64,000 bases of DNA, taken from assembly GCF_026391055.1 (NCBI RefSeq), contig NZ_JAPLET010000020.1:1-64000 (forward strand). The letters run 5' to 3'. Within the stretch, counting starts at the first letter, position 1, and each line of letters starts with the position of its first letter. This document shows positions 53,161 through 61,991 of the stretch, one piece after another. The notes under the pieces are model-generated. The model was not told where the DNA came from. It was given only the letters and a program-made list of their open reading frames with translations, and did no database searches. This stretch comes from Spirosoma sp. (GTDB lineage Bacteria > Bacteroidota > Bacteroidia > Cytophagales > Spirosomataceae). Both the position numbers and the translations under genes were made by a program.

Positions 53161-53240
53161 CAAAATGGATTCCGTTGTGTTGTTATTTTACTTCTTCTGC
53201 ATAAAAATAGAGCTATGGCTCATACTAATTTTAGTTAAAC

Positions 53241-53984
53241 ATGGAAAATAGAGAACAAGCAAATTCAAAGCCAGTTGATTTTGTAAATCGAGTAACGACT
53301 TATATCGGTATCATCAGCTCAATATTTACGCTGATACTTGGATACTTAAATTATCGAAACGAACAGCTTATACGTGATCAGAAAGATCGACTTGATTCTT
53401 TAGAGTTCCGTCTAAAAGAGCGAACAACAACGTTGGACGAATCTCGTGAGCGTGTAGCTCGTTATAACTGGGTATTTGGATTATTCCCCGCCTTGTATGA
53501 TGTTAATGAAAATAAACAAACCTTTACTATTAATTTAGTTAAATTAGCTTTAGATGACAGTGAAGAACGACAACTATTTAATGGCTTAAAGGTGTCACCT
53601 GATGAGAAATCACAATCTTTAGGTCAACTAGGGCTTATTTCAATTATAGACCCTTTAGTATCGACTACAATGAATGATCCGAAAGCAGAATTGCGTAAAG
53701 AAGCTTTTGGAAAATTAACTGCTTATAAATCATCTCCAGAAGCAATTGAATTAGTGTTGCAACAATTTAAACCAGATCAACTTAGTAAGTTATCACCAAG
53801 TGGAATAATTAACGGCTTATACTTCTTAAAACAGACAAATAGAGGAGTTTGGCGCCCACAACAAGTTACTGAAGCTCAACAACTATTAGTTCGTTTGAAG
53901 GCTAATAATCCTGGTCCTCAAACCACTGAACTTATTAATGATTTGAGTCGATTCCTGACTACAGCAAATGTTTCTCTTTTTTAA
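53241..53984 (+). CDS. Cassette 9: hypothetical membrane protein
   Basis: A 247-residue protein with one N-terminal membrane helix (VTTYIGIISSIFTLILGYLN, residues 18-37) followed by a coiled coil (KDRLDSLEFRLKERTTTLDE). The C-terminal 170 residues are helical and acidic, with an arrangement like short HEAT/ARM repeats (AELRKEAFGKLTAYKSSPEA, IELVLQQFKPDQL). No family is recognised. The gene follows site H by about 210 bp. After it come orphan satellite units but no intact site. Confidence 0.65.
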   Translation: MENREQANSKPVDFVNRVTTYIGIISSIFTLILGYLNYRNEQLIRDQKDRLDSLEFRLKERTTTLDESRERVARYNWVFGLFPALYDVNENKQTFTINLVKLALDDSEERQLFNGLKVSPDEKSQSLGQLGLISIIDPLVSTTMNDPKAELRKEAFGKLTAYKSSPEAIELVLQQFKPDQLSKLSPSGIINGLYFLKQTNRGVWRPQQVTEAQQLLVRLKANNPGPQTTELINDLSRFLTTANVSLF

Positions 53985-53999
53985 CGCACGGTTACAAGG

Positions 54000-54160
54000 C
54001 AACTGTAGGTTAAGTAGCGGGCAACAGGCAGCGGGTCACATAGGTTGGGCTTTTTGCTCGTTAGGCGGGTTACGGTCGACCGGCTCAACAGGCCAGTTTA
54101 TTGGCTCGTTGGTAGGGTTTAGGCGATAGCAGGAATGCCCCAACTACGCAGGTTAACGGA
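54000..54160 (+). repeat. Orphan satellite units without an attC-like site
   Basis: Units with cores GGGCAACAGGCAGCGGGTCA, TACGGTCGACCGGCTCAACA and GGCGATAGCAGGAATGCCCC stand about 50 bp apart, in the same order as elsewhere. The GCCCAAC...GTTGGGT site that should precede them is missing, as if deleted. Confidence 0.55.
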
Positions 54161-54302
54161 TATATTTCAGCGCAGTTGTCGATAAGAAATTTCCCCGGAA
54201 AGCCCACCTCGACAAGTAAGGCAGGTGGTTATTTTGTGTATTTTAGCCCAGTATTGGATAGGTCTCTAAATTTCATTTATTCATCTACAACGAAAACGAG
54301 CT

Positions 54303-54566
54303 ATGACTACGACTACTGATTACTCAAAATTAACCGTAGATGAGTTGCTGGCCGCAGAAGCCAAAATCAAGAAGCAGCGAATCATGTGGGCTTTCATTAT
54401 CGGAGGCTTCATCGGTATTATTTTTTGGGCTGTTATGCTTCACGCTTCATTAGTTAAAATAATGCTTTTAGTGATTCTTTTTGGTGGTCTGGGTAGTGGC
54501 GGTAAGAAAAATGAAGAGAATTTCAAAGCCATCGCATCCGAACTTCGTAGCCGAAACATCCGGTAA
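54303..54566 (+). CDS. Small two-helix membrane protein
   Basis: An 87-residue protein starting MTTTTDYSKLTVDELLAAEA, with an amphipathic Lys-rich N-terminal helix and two membrane segments (IMWAFIIGGFIGIIFWAVML and LVKIMLLVILFGGLGSG). It ends in a charged tail. Similar short proteins named 'FUN14-like' or 'redox-like membrane' are known in Bacteroidota, but no specific family can be claimed. It is plus-strand like all cassette genes. Confidence 0.65.
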   Translation: MTTTTDYSKLTVDELLAAEAKIKKQRIMWAFIIGGFIGIIFWAVMLHASLVKIMLLVILFGGLGSGGKKNEENFKAIASELRSRNIR

Positions 54567-54588
54567 TTGTTCGTGTGTCAGTCAAACA

Positions 54589-54670
54589 GCCTAAATTAGC
54601 AGGTGTGTAAAGGCAGCAGGTTACTCACGTTTAATCAAGAGCTGTACTGCTAATCAACATCTTCGAATAA
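54589..54670 (+). repeat. Decayed attC-like site J
   Basis: GCCTAAA (54589-54595), TTAGCAG (54596-54602) against CTGCTAA (54647-54653), and the conserved GGTGTGTAAAGGCAGC lie in the right order. The R' end is not recognisable. This is a remnant of a site at the distal end of the array. Confidence 0.4.
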
Positions 54671-54777
54671 CGTATCGAAACAACTTGAACAGTGAATCAA
54701 GTTTAACTCAATAATTACATAAAACTATATTGAACTAAAAAGCTCTCAACTTATTAGTTAGACACAGCTTTATAAAT

Positions 54778-55476
54778 ATGGAAGACAGTAAAACAAAAAG
54801 TATTATTAGAGATACAATTGGGAAATATATTTCTGAAATCCTCGTTATTTTCATCGGTATTTCCATTTCTTTTTTCTTTGACGAATGGCGAGATAACAGA
54901 AAAGATGATGAAACTGTAAAAAAACATCTGACTTTTTTAAGAACAAATTTAGCCGAAGATACGCTGAAATTAACAGCTTATATAAACCATGGTAATAGAT
55001 TAGTAAATAGTATTAATAAATTAGCCTATTTTAAACAAGATTCGGAGATAACAGGCAATATTAATTTTTATATTGATAACGCTGCCAGTTACTTAGCTTT
55101 CAAGTCAAATCAGATGGCTTATGAAGAAATTAAACAAACGGCACATACTAATTTAATAAAAAATGATTCTTTAAGAACATTATTTTTATCTTATTATACG
55201 GTAAAGATACCTTATTGTACGGAATGGTGTAAAATAGATGAAGTGCATACTATGACACAGGTAATTCCGGAAATGAGTATTTATTTTCCAGTCGTGGTTG
55301 ATTCATTAAACCGTATTTCTTCACAAGAAAAAGTTAAAGCTTTAAGGTTAAAAAAAATAAGAAATTTACTATTGGCAAACTCTACTTATAAAAAGGCTAC
55401 TATGGATGCATTTATTTCCGCTAAGAAGGCTGCTGTAAATCTTCTTAAAGAAATTGATGATGAACTGAAAAAGTAA
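54778..55476 (+). CDS. DUF6090-like membrane protein
   Basis: A 232-residue protein with an N-terminal membrane helix KYISEILVIFIGISISFFFD followed by EWRDNRKDD, the pattern of the DUF6090 family common in Bacteroidota (an anchor helix, then a helical outer domain). The remaining about 180 residues are helical and Lys/Asn-rich (KKHLTFLRTNLAEDTLKLTA). The function of the family is not established. The gene is AT-rich like the cassette genes and ends just before a GTTAGGT half-site (55483-55489). Confidence 0.7.
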   Translation: MEDSKTKSIIRDTIGKYISEILVIFIGISISFFFDEWRDNRKDDETVKKHLTFLRTNLAEDTLKLTAYINHGNRLVNSINKLAYFKQDSEITGNINFYIDNAASYLAFKSNQMAYEEIKQTAHTNLIKNDSLRTLFLSYYTVKIPYCTEWCKIDEVHTMTQVIPEMSIYFPVVVDSLNRISSQEKVKALRLKKIRNLLLANSTYKKATMDAFISAKKAAVNLLKEIDDELKK

Positions 55477-55938
55477 CAGGCGTTAGGTGGCGGGTTCAAA
55501 ATAGGCGTTAAAGGCGGGCTACTACGAAAGATTCTGCGTCTTTTAAGGGATGTTTGGGCATTTGCTCTGTGATTCCCAACCTGACAGAGCGAAACCTAGA
55601 GAAAATAGAAGCCAGCCAGAAGTTACATGTGACACAGGAGTCTTTGGACGGGGCAAAACCTTTTTGACGGATAACGATCAAACACGCTTTAAACGGCTTC
55701 TACAAACAGCATGTCTACGGAGAGGGAGGAGGCATTCACAAGAACTGCAAGCTCAGAGGCTAGTACTTTACCTTCGTTCGTGCTGCCGTCCTATGTTCGT
55801 TAACACGGAGTATGTCGGGGGAAAACAGGCAGCCCAACGGAAATAGCTGTACAAAGTAAGGGCCTAAGCACGAATGTTTAGGTAAACCCTTTACAAACCA
55901 GGCTGATAAATTTAATTCACATCTTATTAATCTGAAAA
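55477..55938. other. Distal border of the array, no gene recognised
   Basis: 462 bases. GGCGTTAGGTGG at 55480-55491 resembles the 3' end of an attC-like site without its 5' half. A 98-codon open frame at 55550-55846 has a composition unlike protein (many Arg/Cys/Gln) and no start signal, so it is not called. Near 55829 the string CAGGCAGCCCAAC resembles a pre-site block plus R''. Confidence 0.5.
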
Positions 55939-55986
55939 TTTGCGCAACCAAATAGTTGCGCGTATATTTGCAGCCAGTTGGTTGCG
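55939..55986 (+). promoter_or_regulatory. Promoter and palindromic operator of the ArsR-type operon
   Basis: TTTG (55939-55942), 20 nt, TATATTTG (55963-55970): a full Bacteroidota promoter. Between the boxes lies the palindrome GCGCAAC-CAAATA-GTTGCGC (55942-55961), and a further half-site GGTTGCG follows at 55980-55986. The arrangement fits self-repression by the ArsR-type protein. Confidence 0.65.
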
Positions 55987-55999
55987 GATATATAGATTA

Positions 56000-56329
56000 A
56001 TGAGTAACATGAGACGAGATATTTTTCAGGCCATAGCCGACCCGACAAGGCGGTCGATTATCGCCTTACTTGCCTTACAGGCAATGACACCGAACGCCAT
56101 TGCCGACAATTTCAACACTACTCGACAATCTGTTTCTAAACACCTTCGCGTATTAACAGAGTGCCAGATCGTAAAACAGGAGCAACAAGGGAGAGAAATT
56201 TACTACTCACTTGAAATTGAAAAAATGAAGGAAGTTGATCAATGGTTAAGCCAATTTAGAAAAAGTTGGGAAACTCGGTTTGACCAACTGGACAATGTAT
56301 TATCAATAATTAAAGAGCAGAAAAAATGA
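56000..56329 (+). CDS. ArsR-family transcription regulator
   Basis: A 109-residue winged-helix repressor. ATG at 56000 is chosen because the upstream part of the frame reads through the promoter. The N-terminal [20 protein letters not shown] and the recognition helix region [20 protein letters not shown] are typical of the ArsR group that partners with SRPBCC proteins. Cysteine metal sites of true ArsR (CVC) are absent, so a metal is not the likely signal. It overlaps the next gene by 4 bp. The palindrome in its promoter suggests autoregulation. Confidence 0.88.
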   Translation: MSNMRRDIFQAIADPTRRSIIALLALQAMTPNAIADNFNTTRQSVSKHLRVLTECQIVKQEQQGREIYYSLEIEKMKEVDQWLSQFRKSWETRFDQLDNVLSIIKEQKK

Positions 56330-56829
56330 GAAATGATATGCTGGTTGATTTTACCGTTGACAAAACGACAAAAACAGTTTCTTTCAGTAGAGCGTTTGCT
56401 GCCGACCTGTCGCTCGTATGGGATGCGTTCACGACGCAAGAAATTCTTGATCAGTGGTGGGCGCCTAAACCCTGGACATCAAGAACAAAATTTATGAATT
56501 TTGAGGTTGGCGGACGACGATTCTATGCGATGGTAAGTCCGGAAGGAGAGGAGCGCTGGTCAATTCAGCGATATACATCCATTAGTCCAAAAACAAATTT
56601 CAAGATGTCGAATGCTTTTTCCGACAAAGATGAAAACCCTGAACTGCCCGGTTCTGAGTGGGATTTTACTTTTAGCGAACAAAGTGGAACAACAAAAGTC
56701 GATATTACGATTTATAACGAATCCCTTGCCCGTCTGGAGAAGATGCTTGAAATGGGCTTCAAGGAAGGGTCTGCTATGACAATGAAAAATCTGGAAGATT
56801 TACTATTAACTTTATCGCAACGACAGTAG
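56326..56829 (+). CDS. SRPBCC (AHSA1-like) domain protein
   Basis: A 167-residue helix-grip protein of the activator-of-Hsp90-ATPase homologue 1 family: [20 protein letters not shown] at the N-terminal beta/helix, [20 protein letters not shown], and the long C-terminal helix [20 protein letters not shown]. These proteins bind hydrophobic ligands in a central cavity. The pair with an ArsR regulator, joined by ATGA overlap, is very common in bacteria. A ligand-dependent role is suspected but not established. Confidence 0.88.
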   Translation: MRNDMLVDFTVDKTTKTVSFSRAFAADLSLVWDAFTTQEILDQWWAPKPWTSRTKFMNFEVGGRRFYAMVSPEGEERWSIQRYTSISPKTNFKMSNAFSDKDENPELPGSEWDFTFSEQSGTTKVDITIYNESLARLEKMLEMGFKEGSAMTMKNLEDLLLTLSQRQ

Positions 56830-56897
56830 AAAGAAAATGGCATCACTATCGGCCTGTCACCGGTAGGCTAACCAACCCAATAGGGCAGGATAACTAG

Positions 56898-57350
56898 ATG
56901 AAAATGGAAAACGGTAACAGGGAGAATAAATCGAATGGACGAAGTGCAACTCCTTTTCTTCAGACGTTCTTCCACGGCACTAAGGCTGATCTACAGATTG
57001 GAGATTTTATTGAAGTTGGGTTTAATTCAAACTTCGGGCAAAGAAAGAATGCAAAATATATTTTCCTGACAGCAACGCTCGATGCTGCTATATGGGGGGC
57101 TGAACTCGCCTTTGGGGAAGGACGGGAACGAATTTATTTGGTAGAAGCAACTGGGTTAATTGAGGATGACCCTGATCTGACCGACAAAAAGTTTCCGGGC
57201 AACCCAACAAAATCGTATCGGTCAGTACATCCATTTAAGGTTGTTGGAGAAATCGCTCTTTGGCAGGGTCACTCACCTGAACAGGTCAAAGCCATGAAAG
57301 ACGGTTTAGCCAGACTTAAAGAACAAGGTATCAATTCATTGAACGACTAA
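56898..57350 (+). CDS. arr: NAD(+)-rifampin ADP-ribosyltransferase (Arr)
   Basis: Transfers ADP-ribose from NAD to rifamycins and so inactivates them. It has 150 residues, the usual Arr length. Visible signatures: FFHGTKADLQIGDFIEVGF (the NAD-binding His near residue 25), NAKYIFLTATLDAAIWGAEL (Tyr), and RIYLVEATGLIEDDPDL with the catalytic Asp, ending NPTKSYRSVHPFKVVGEIAL. It lies 68 bp after the SRPBCC gene, possibly in the same transcript. Arr genes are often found on mobile elements and integron cassettes. This copy has no attC-like site after it. Confidence 0.93.
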   Translation: MKMENGNRENKSNGRSATPFLQTFFHGTKADLQIGDFIEVGFNSNFGQRKNAKYIFLTATLDAAIWGAELAFGEGRERIYLVEATGLIEDDPDLTDKKFPGNPTKSYRSVHPFKVVGEIALWQGHSPEQVKAMKDGLARLKEQGINSLND

Positions 57351-57629
57351 CTGAACTTAGCCAAACGTTTCGTTCTGATCCTGTAGACCGTGTAAATTAG
57401 ACATACGGAAGTGGTCGCTGTGTGTGATTCACCATAGGTTATCGAAGTTCGTTTCGGAACGAATGATTTTGCCGAAAAGCGTATAAAATGCTTGCCCAAT
57501 TTGTAGATTGTAATCGCTTTTAACTCGACCCGGCGATTAAAAACACGTCCAGCAAACAGCCGGGTAGTTCAACAATGGCAGACGAAAAGGAAATAAGTCT
57601 TCATATTCCCCTTAACTCATGAGGAGTTT

Positions 57630-58403
57630 ATGAATAGCATCTGCCTTTTGTGTGCTGAATCTCCAAAAAACAGTATGTTCCTTAAACGATCGGCCCTCAG
57701 TCTGTTTATGTGTTTTGCCAGCCTGTGTGCTCAAGCTCAGGCTATTAATGTCCTGTCAGCTCAGGAAAAGAAAGAAGGCTGGAAACTGTTGTTCAACGGT
57801 CGTGATGTGGCTGGATGGCATAAGTATGGCGCTAAAGGTGTTGGTTCTTCCTGGAAAATAGACCAGGGAGCTTTAAATCTAAACGTACCCAACCGTGTAG
57901 GCAACAAAGCACCGGATGGGGGCGATCTGGTAACCGACGCCGTTATAACGGGAGATTTTGAGTTTAAAGCCGAGTGGAAGGTGGAGCGATTTACCAATAG
58001 CGGCATCTTTTTCTTCGTTCAGGAAGATCCGAAGTACAAAAATATTTTCGATACAGGACTCGAGCTTCAGGTGCTGGATGATGCCATTTACGAAGGTGCG
58101 GACGAAAACAAGCACCGCGCCGGCGATTTTTTTAGCGTAGCTAACGCCCGCGTTCGCGAGTTGCAGCCCGTGGGTAGCTGGAATAAGGTTCATCTAATCC
58201 TGAAGAAAAATAAGCTGACCGTGTCCCTGAACGGATTTAGCATTCAGGAACACGATCTGAACAGTGCCGAATGGAAACAGCGCGTTGCGGCCAGTAAACT
58301 TAAGGATGCCCCAATCAGCAAAGGTCAGTTTACGGGGCACATTGGGTTACAGGATTGGGGCAGCAGTGTCTGGTTCCGGAATATCAAGATGCGCGCGCTC
58401 TGA
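57630..58403 (+). CDS. Exported DUF1080 (3-keto-disaccharide hydrolase) protein
   Basis: A 257-residue secreted protein of the DUF1080 family, beta-jelly-roll proteins linked to hydrolysis of 3-keto-glycosides. The first Met (57630) has a strong GAGGAG six to eight bases upstream. The Met at 57675 would give the cleaner signal peptide MFLKRSALSLFMCFASLCAQ. The domain begins GWKLLFNGRDVAGWHKYGAK and holds FEFKAEWKVERFTNSGIFFF and ends IGLQDWGSSVWFRNIKMRAL, all family signatures. It converges on the aldose epimerase gene with 2 bp between stops. Confidence 0.88.
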   Translation: MNSICLLCAESPKNSMFLKRSALSLFMCFASLCAQAQAINVLSAQEKKEGWKLLFNGRDVAGWHKYGAKGVGSSWKIDQGALNLNVPNRVGNKAPDGGDLVTDAVITGDFEFKAEWKVERFTNSGIFFFVQEDPKYKNIFDTGLELQVLDDAIYEGADENKHRAGDFFSVANARVRELQPVGSWNKVHLILKKNKLTVSLNGFSIQEHDLNSAEWKQRVAASKLKDAPISKGQFTGHIGLQDWGSSVWFRNIKMRAL

Positions 58404-58405
58404 AG

Positions 58406-59443
58406 CTAGTCCAAACGCACCCACATCGTACCCGACATGGTTTCTCCGGGGTTCAAGATAGTTAATCCGTCACCGTTGTTGAACGAATCGACATTGGCCG
58501 TTAGGGGTTCAATGGCGATGCTGTCGCGCCGGGTAGGGGTAAAACAAACCAGATAATTAAGCTTGCCGGGGCCGGTTTGCTGCCCAACAATAAGCCGGAC
58601 ACCCGTATTGAGCGAAGTCAAAACGGTTTCGGCGAAAGAATCCTGACCGGCGGAGTCACTGGTAGGCTCAATGGCGAATGCAGTATCAAGTTGCTGATCT
58701 TTCAGACTAATGACACCCGCCTGTTCTGCCGCCTGCCTGCCCGACGGAATCATTTTTTCGTCGAGAAGAATGGGGGTGCGGCCTGGCAGGGCCAAGCTCA
58801 TTTCATCAACCGACTGATCGGCCAGGGTAAAGTAAGGGTGCCATCCGAAAGCCGATGGGCTACGTCTGGTCCCTGTGTTAACCACCGAGTAGGCAACCTC
58901 CAGTGCGCACATACGGTCATTGGCCGCCATGCTGCCGCGCAACAACTGATTACCCTGAATTAACTTGTAGCTAACCGTGAGTGCAAACGGGAAAGGATAG
59001 CCAGCCGTGTCGCCATCGTAGTCGTACCGAAGTACCAACTGAGCGTACGTTGGGGTTACATCCTGACTGATTACACTGAAGGCGCGCCCATGAACAAACC
59101 CATGCAGGGCGTTATCACGCCTTATCTCATTCATCTTCAGGGCGTAATCTTCCCCCTCAAAATGGTAGATACCATGCCGGATTCGACTGGGAAACGGATA
59201 GAGAAGTGCACTCGAATAGCTTTCGTCGGTTAGCAGTGCCTGGGTTGAATCGGGCGCTAATAATAAGGGCAAAAGGAATTGTCCTTTGCGCAGAACCAAT
59301 CGGCGGAGTATACCGCCATACTCAGGTAAGACGGTGATAAATTCACCCGTTTCAGTATGTTCGAGGATGTATTCAGTAAGCGGTTCGGTAGCGGAAGCCG
59401 TTGGCAGCGTACCGAAAGGTTGTGTCGTTATTTGGAAAGGCAT
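58406..59443 (-). CDS. Aldose 1-epimerase family protein
   Basis: Galactose-mutarotase-like beta-sandwich enzyme, 345 residues, that interconverts alpha and beta anomers of aldoses. The N-terminal region EFITVLPEYGGILRRLVLR, the substrate loop YPFPSRIRHGIYHFEG (with Arg), NALHGFVHGRAF (His), SAFGWHPYFTL (His) and the late Glu region CFTPTRRDSIAIEPLT follow in family order. The order and residues fit a working active site. No sugar operon is attached. It may serve general sugar uptake. Confidence 0.88.
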   Translation of the reverse strand: MPFQITTQPFGTLPTASATEPLTEYILEHTETGEFITVLPEYGGILRRLVLRKGQFLLPLLLAPDSTQALLTDESYSSALLYPFPSRIRHGIYHFEGEDYALKMNEIRRDNALHGFVHGRAFSVISQDVTPTYAQLVLRYDYDGDTAGYPFPFALTVSYKLIQGNQLLRGSMAANDRMCALEVAYSVVNTGTRRSPSAFGWHPYFTLADQSVDEMSLALPGRTPILLDEKMIPSGRQAAEQAGVISLKDQQLDTAFAIEPTSDSAGQDSFAETVLTSLNTGVRLIVGQQTGPGKLNYLVCFTPTRRDSIAIEPLTANVDSFNNGDGLTILNPGETMSGTMWVRLD

Positions 59444-59730
59444 GATATAATAAGTAGATATGCAAAAGTTGAAAGGTTATTGATTGTTAAGTTGTTGGTT
59501 GACAGTTGCTTGTTGATCAGTAGCAACAACTCTATAACTCAGTAACCAATACTTAAGACAGTGTTCTGAAGGATAAGATAAGGTCTGAATTTGTCTAAAT
59601 AAATGAATAGTCAACACCAAACACGCAGTGCTGGTGAAGAAGCACACAAAAAGATAATCCCTTCAGGCTACGTATTGTTTGGTTAGGCTCCTCAAAAATA
59701 CCTGCTGACCCACTGGTTGGTACCGTACGC

Positions 59731-60552
59731 TTACATTTCTCCTTCGACACCCAGCCCAAAAAGAGCAAAATCATAGCGCACGGGGTCTTCGGGGTCAAAC
59801 TGACGCAGTGTTTCGGTAAGCTCAAGGGCAGCTTTCCAGTCGGTTTGAGGGCGGGATAGTAATTGGAGATGGCGCGCTACTCGGTTGACATGCACGTCGA
59901 TAGGAATCACCAACTGATGGGGGCGAAGGCGTGTCCAGATGCCAAAATCAACACCGCGATCGTCTTGCCGGACCATCCAGCGCAGAAACATTAGTAGTCG
60001 TTTGCACGATGAGTTGCGGGCCGGTGTGGCAATATGCTTGCGGGTTCGTTCGGGAAAGAAATCGGTTAGGCCACAAAACCGATCGTGGAAGGTAATAAGG
60101 GGTGATTCGACGGTTTGTGCAGACGGGCTGTTGAACGACTCGGTGGCTGTGGGTAAAAAAGCGTCTTCCAGTGAGTCGTTGTCCAGGTAATACTGCCGGA
60201 AGAAGTGCAGGAAATAGAGCGCATCCGTTGCGTTGAAGGTACGATGCTTGAAGTTCAGGAAGCGTTTTAGATCACCTTCTTCATGATTACGCACAAAGTC
60301 GTGCGGGGCGCTGTCCATCAACTCGACCAGCTCATTAGCCTTTTTTAAAATGACCGGGCGCTGGCCCCAGGCCAGCACGGCGGCCCAGAAACCCATCAGC
60401 TCAATATCCTGCTTTTTACTGAAACGGTGCGGAATGCTGATGGGGTCGCGCTCAATAAAGGAAGGCCGATTGTATAGATCGGCCTTCGCATCTAAAAACT
60501 CTTTTATGGTAGTAATCTGTGTTGTTGTCACTGGCAATTCATCAGTCTTCAT
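59731..60552 (-). CDS. TIGR02757 family protein
   Basis: A 273-residue protein of the TIGR02757 family (DUF2400), conserved in Bacteroidota and some other bacteria. ATG at 60552 is chosen because the upstream extension of the frame has the composition of a shadow of the next gene. Family segments: DPISIPHRFSKKQDIELMGF, RHRTF-type FKHRTFNATDALYFLHFF, CKRLLMFLRWMVRQDDRGVD and PLDVH-like VIPIDVHVNRVARHLQL, ending with the DPVRYDFALFGLGVEG motif. The fold is similar to helix-hairpin-helix DNA glycosylases, but activity is not established. Confidence 0.9.
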   Translation of the reverse strand: MKTDELPVTTTQITTIKEFLDAKADLYNRPSFIERDPISIPHRFSKKQDIELMGFWAAVLAWGQRPVILKKANELVELMDSAPHDFVRNHEEGDLKRFLNFKHRTFNATDALYFLHFFRQYYLDNDSLEDAFLPTATESFNSPSAQTVESPLITFHDRFCGLTDFFPERTRKHIATPARNSSCKRLLMFLRWMVRQDDRGVDFGIWTRLRPHQLVIPIDVHVNRVARHLQLLSRPQTDWKAALELTETLRQFDPEDPVRYDFALFGLGVEGEM

Positions 60553-60571
60553 CAATAGGCTGCCCGGCGGG

Positions 60572-60784
60572 TTACTTGCTTTTACCACCGCTGACGACCC
60601 AGGCCATAGCCCGGGAGATACCGGAAAATGTGGCCAGCAGGGTAGACATGGCAAAGGTGAACACGGCAATGAACGGATATGCCAGCGTAAACATAATACT
60701 GAATGTTACGTAGCCCGGTGAGGCTTTCATTTGTTCGTCGCGCTTTTGATGGCGACGGGCAATGCGTTCTTCTTTTGTTTCCAT
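60572..60784 (-). CDS. Small membrane protein
   Basis: A 70-residue protein with a charged N-terminus (METKEERIARRHQKRDEQMK) and a long hydrophobic stretch that could form two helices (FSIMFTLAYPFIAVFTFAMS, TLLATFSGISRAMAWVVSGG). ATG at 60784 is preferred over 60802, since it avoids overlap with the upstream LysM gene. It lies between LysM and TIGR02757 genes on the same strand and is probably in one operon. Function unknown. Confidence 0.72.
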   Translation of the reverse strand: METKEERIARRHQKRDEQMKASPGYVTFSIMFTLAYPFIAVFTFAMSTLLATFSGISRAMAWVVSGGKSK

Positions 60785-60791
60785 AATTGAG

Positions 60792-61991
60792 CTATCGAAC
60801 AATGTAACTGACCTCAGCCCGAAAACGTCGATCTACGGGTGAAAGTTTCGCGAAAGCCTGCGTCGACAATTTAATTAAGATCTTGTCATTGACACCCGTA
60901 TTGGGTAATCTGCCAATGACTTTTACCCAGATGCTCTGATTATTGAACTCATTACGTACCTGCACCAGAGTGCCAATGGGGGCCGTTCGGTGCAGGGCGA
61001 GGTACTTTCCCGAACCATCATTTCCTTCAATCATCTCGGCAACCCCACTGCTGGAAATCCGCCGACCCCGCGTTGGCATGGGGGCGTCATTTCCGGGTCG
61101 CGGCAGTTCCACTTCTTCAACTGGCTTGTCGGCAGGTTTGGCAGTGGCTTTCGCTTCTGACTCAGCGGGCTTGCTCTCGACCGGTTTAGTGACAGCAGGA
61201 GTCGACGGTGTCTCCGCATGGTGCTCCGGTTTGGCGTCGGCCGGTGGTGCTGGCCGGGATTCGGATTTATGTGGCTCTGCCGGGCGGCCAGCGGTGGGCG
61301 TCAACGCATCCGGTTCAGAACGCCGGGGGGGCGTATCAACCGGTTTAGGGGTTGTAGCGGGCGTTGGCGTAGCGGGCATACGCGCTTGATACGCCTTTTC
61401 CGAAACGATAAGCGCCTGTCCTATGAGCACATTGTTGCCCGGAAGATTATTCCATTTTCGAATGTCGGCCTGCGAGACGCCATAACGACCAGCCAGACTG
61501 TACAATGTTTGTCCGGTTTCAACAACATGGATACCTGCTTTTGCCGGATCATCATTTCTGATGACGGTTTTGTCCGCCTGTTTCTCCGGTTTTATTTCTT
61601 TGGGCTTTGGGGTCGCGGCTACCTTAGCGTCCTTTTTTTTCTCCTTATCCTGTTTCTTTATCGCTTTGTCGATAACTTTTTCTTCCTTCCGGGTCAGGGC
61701 ACCGTCCGGAATCTGGATTCGAACAACCTGGCCGTATTTAACGCCATCTTTCAGTTCAGGGTTAGTTGCCCGGATATCGGCAACTGAACGCTTGTAGCGA
61801 CGGGCGATACCGAACAACGTTTGTCCTTCATCAACGCGATGCAGAATGAACCGTTTGCCATCTTTCTTTTCAACACCTATCGAATCGGCAACTGTTATGC
61901 TGGTTGGTAAGGGCGGGCGGGCCGCCAGAACCTGAGTGAATGCCATACCCGCCAGCAGACTCAAATGAATGTAAAGAGGAAATTTTTTCAT
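60792..61991 (-). CDS. Secreted LysM protein with RlpA-like C-terminal domain
   Basis: A 399-residue exported protein (signal peptide MKKFPLYIHLSLLAGMAFTQ). Two LysM peptidoglycan-binding domains lie at about 50-95 (VDEGQTLFGIARRYKRSVAD) and 155-200 (VETGQTLYSLAGRYGVSQAD). A Pro/Lys-rich linker of about 100 residues follows (205-305). The C-terminal segment about 315-399 (LVQVRNEFNNQSIWVKVIGR, then STQAFAKLSPVDRRFRAEVS) is a double-psi beta-barrel of the RlpA type. It probably binds the cell wall in the periplasm. The catalytic Asp/His of lytic RlpA is not clear, so a structural role is more likely. Confidence 0.85.
   Translation of the reverse strand: MKKFPLYIHLSLLAGMAFTQVLAARPPLPTSITVADSIGVEKKDGKRFILHRVDEGQTLFGIARRYKRSVADIRATNPELKDGVKYGQVVRIQIPDGALTRKEEKVIDKAIKKQDKEKKKDAKVAATPKPKEIKPEKQADKTVIRNDDPAKAGIHVVETGQTLYSLAGRYGVSQADIRKWNNLPGNNVLIGQALIVSEKAYQARMPATPTPATTPKPVDTPPRRSEPDALTPTAGRPAEPHKSESRPAPPADAKPEHHAETPSTPAVTKPVESKPAESEAKATAKPADKPVEEVELPRPGNDAPMPTRGRRISSSGVAEMIEGNDGSGKYLALHRTAPIGTLVQVRNEFNNQSIWVKVIGRLPNTGVNDKILIKLSTQAFAKLSPVDRRFRAEVSYIVR

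Noticed and set aside
43110..54160. Retron, group II intron or other RNA element in the satellite units
   Set aside because: No reverse transcriptase or intron domain V/VI is present, and the units do not fold into long conserved stems.
55480..55491. GGCGTTAGGTGG as a further attC-like site
   Set aside because: It fits an R' end (GTTAGGT), but no complementary R'' or inner arm exists within 120 bp upstream, so it is at most a half-site.
55550..55846. 98-codon open frame on the plus strand
   Set aside because: Composition is unlike protein, no start signal or homologue pattern is seen, and it lies in degenerate border DNA.
57573..57620. 15-codon frame MADEKEISLHIPLNS before the DUF1080 gene
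   Set aside because: It could be a leader peptide, but nothing beyond an ATG and a stop supports it.
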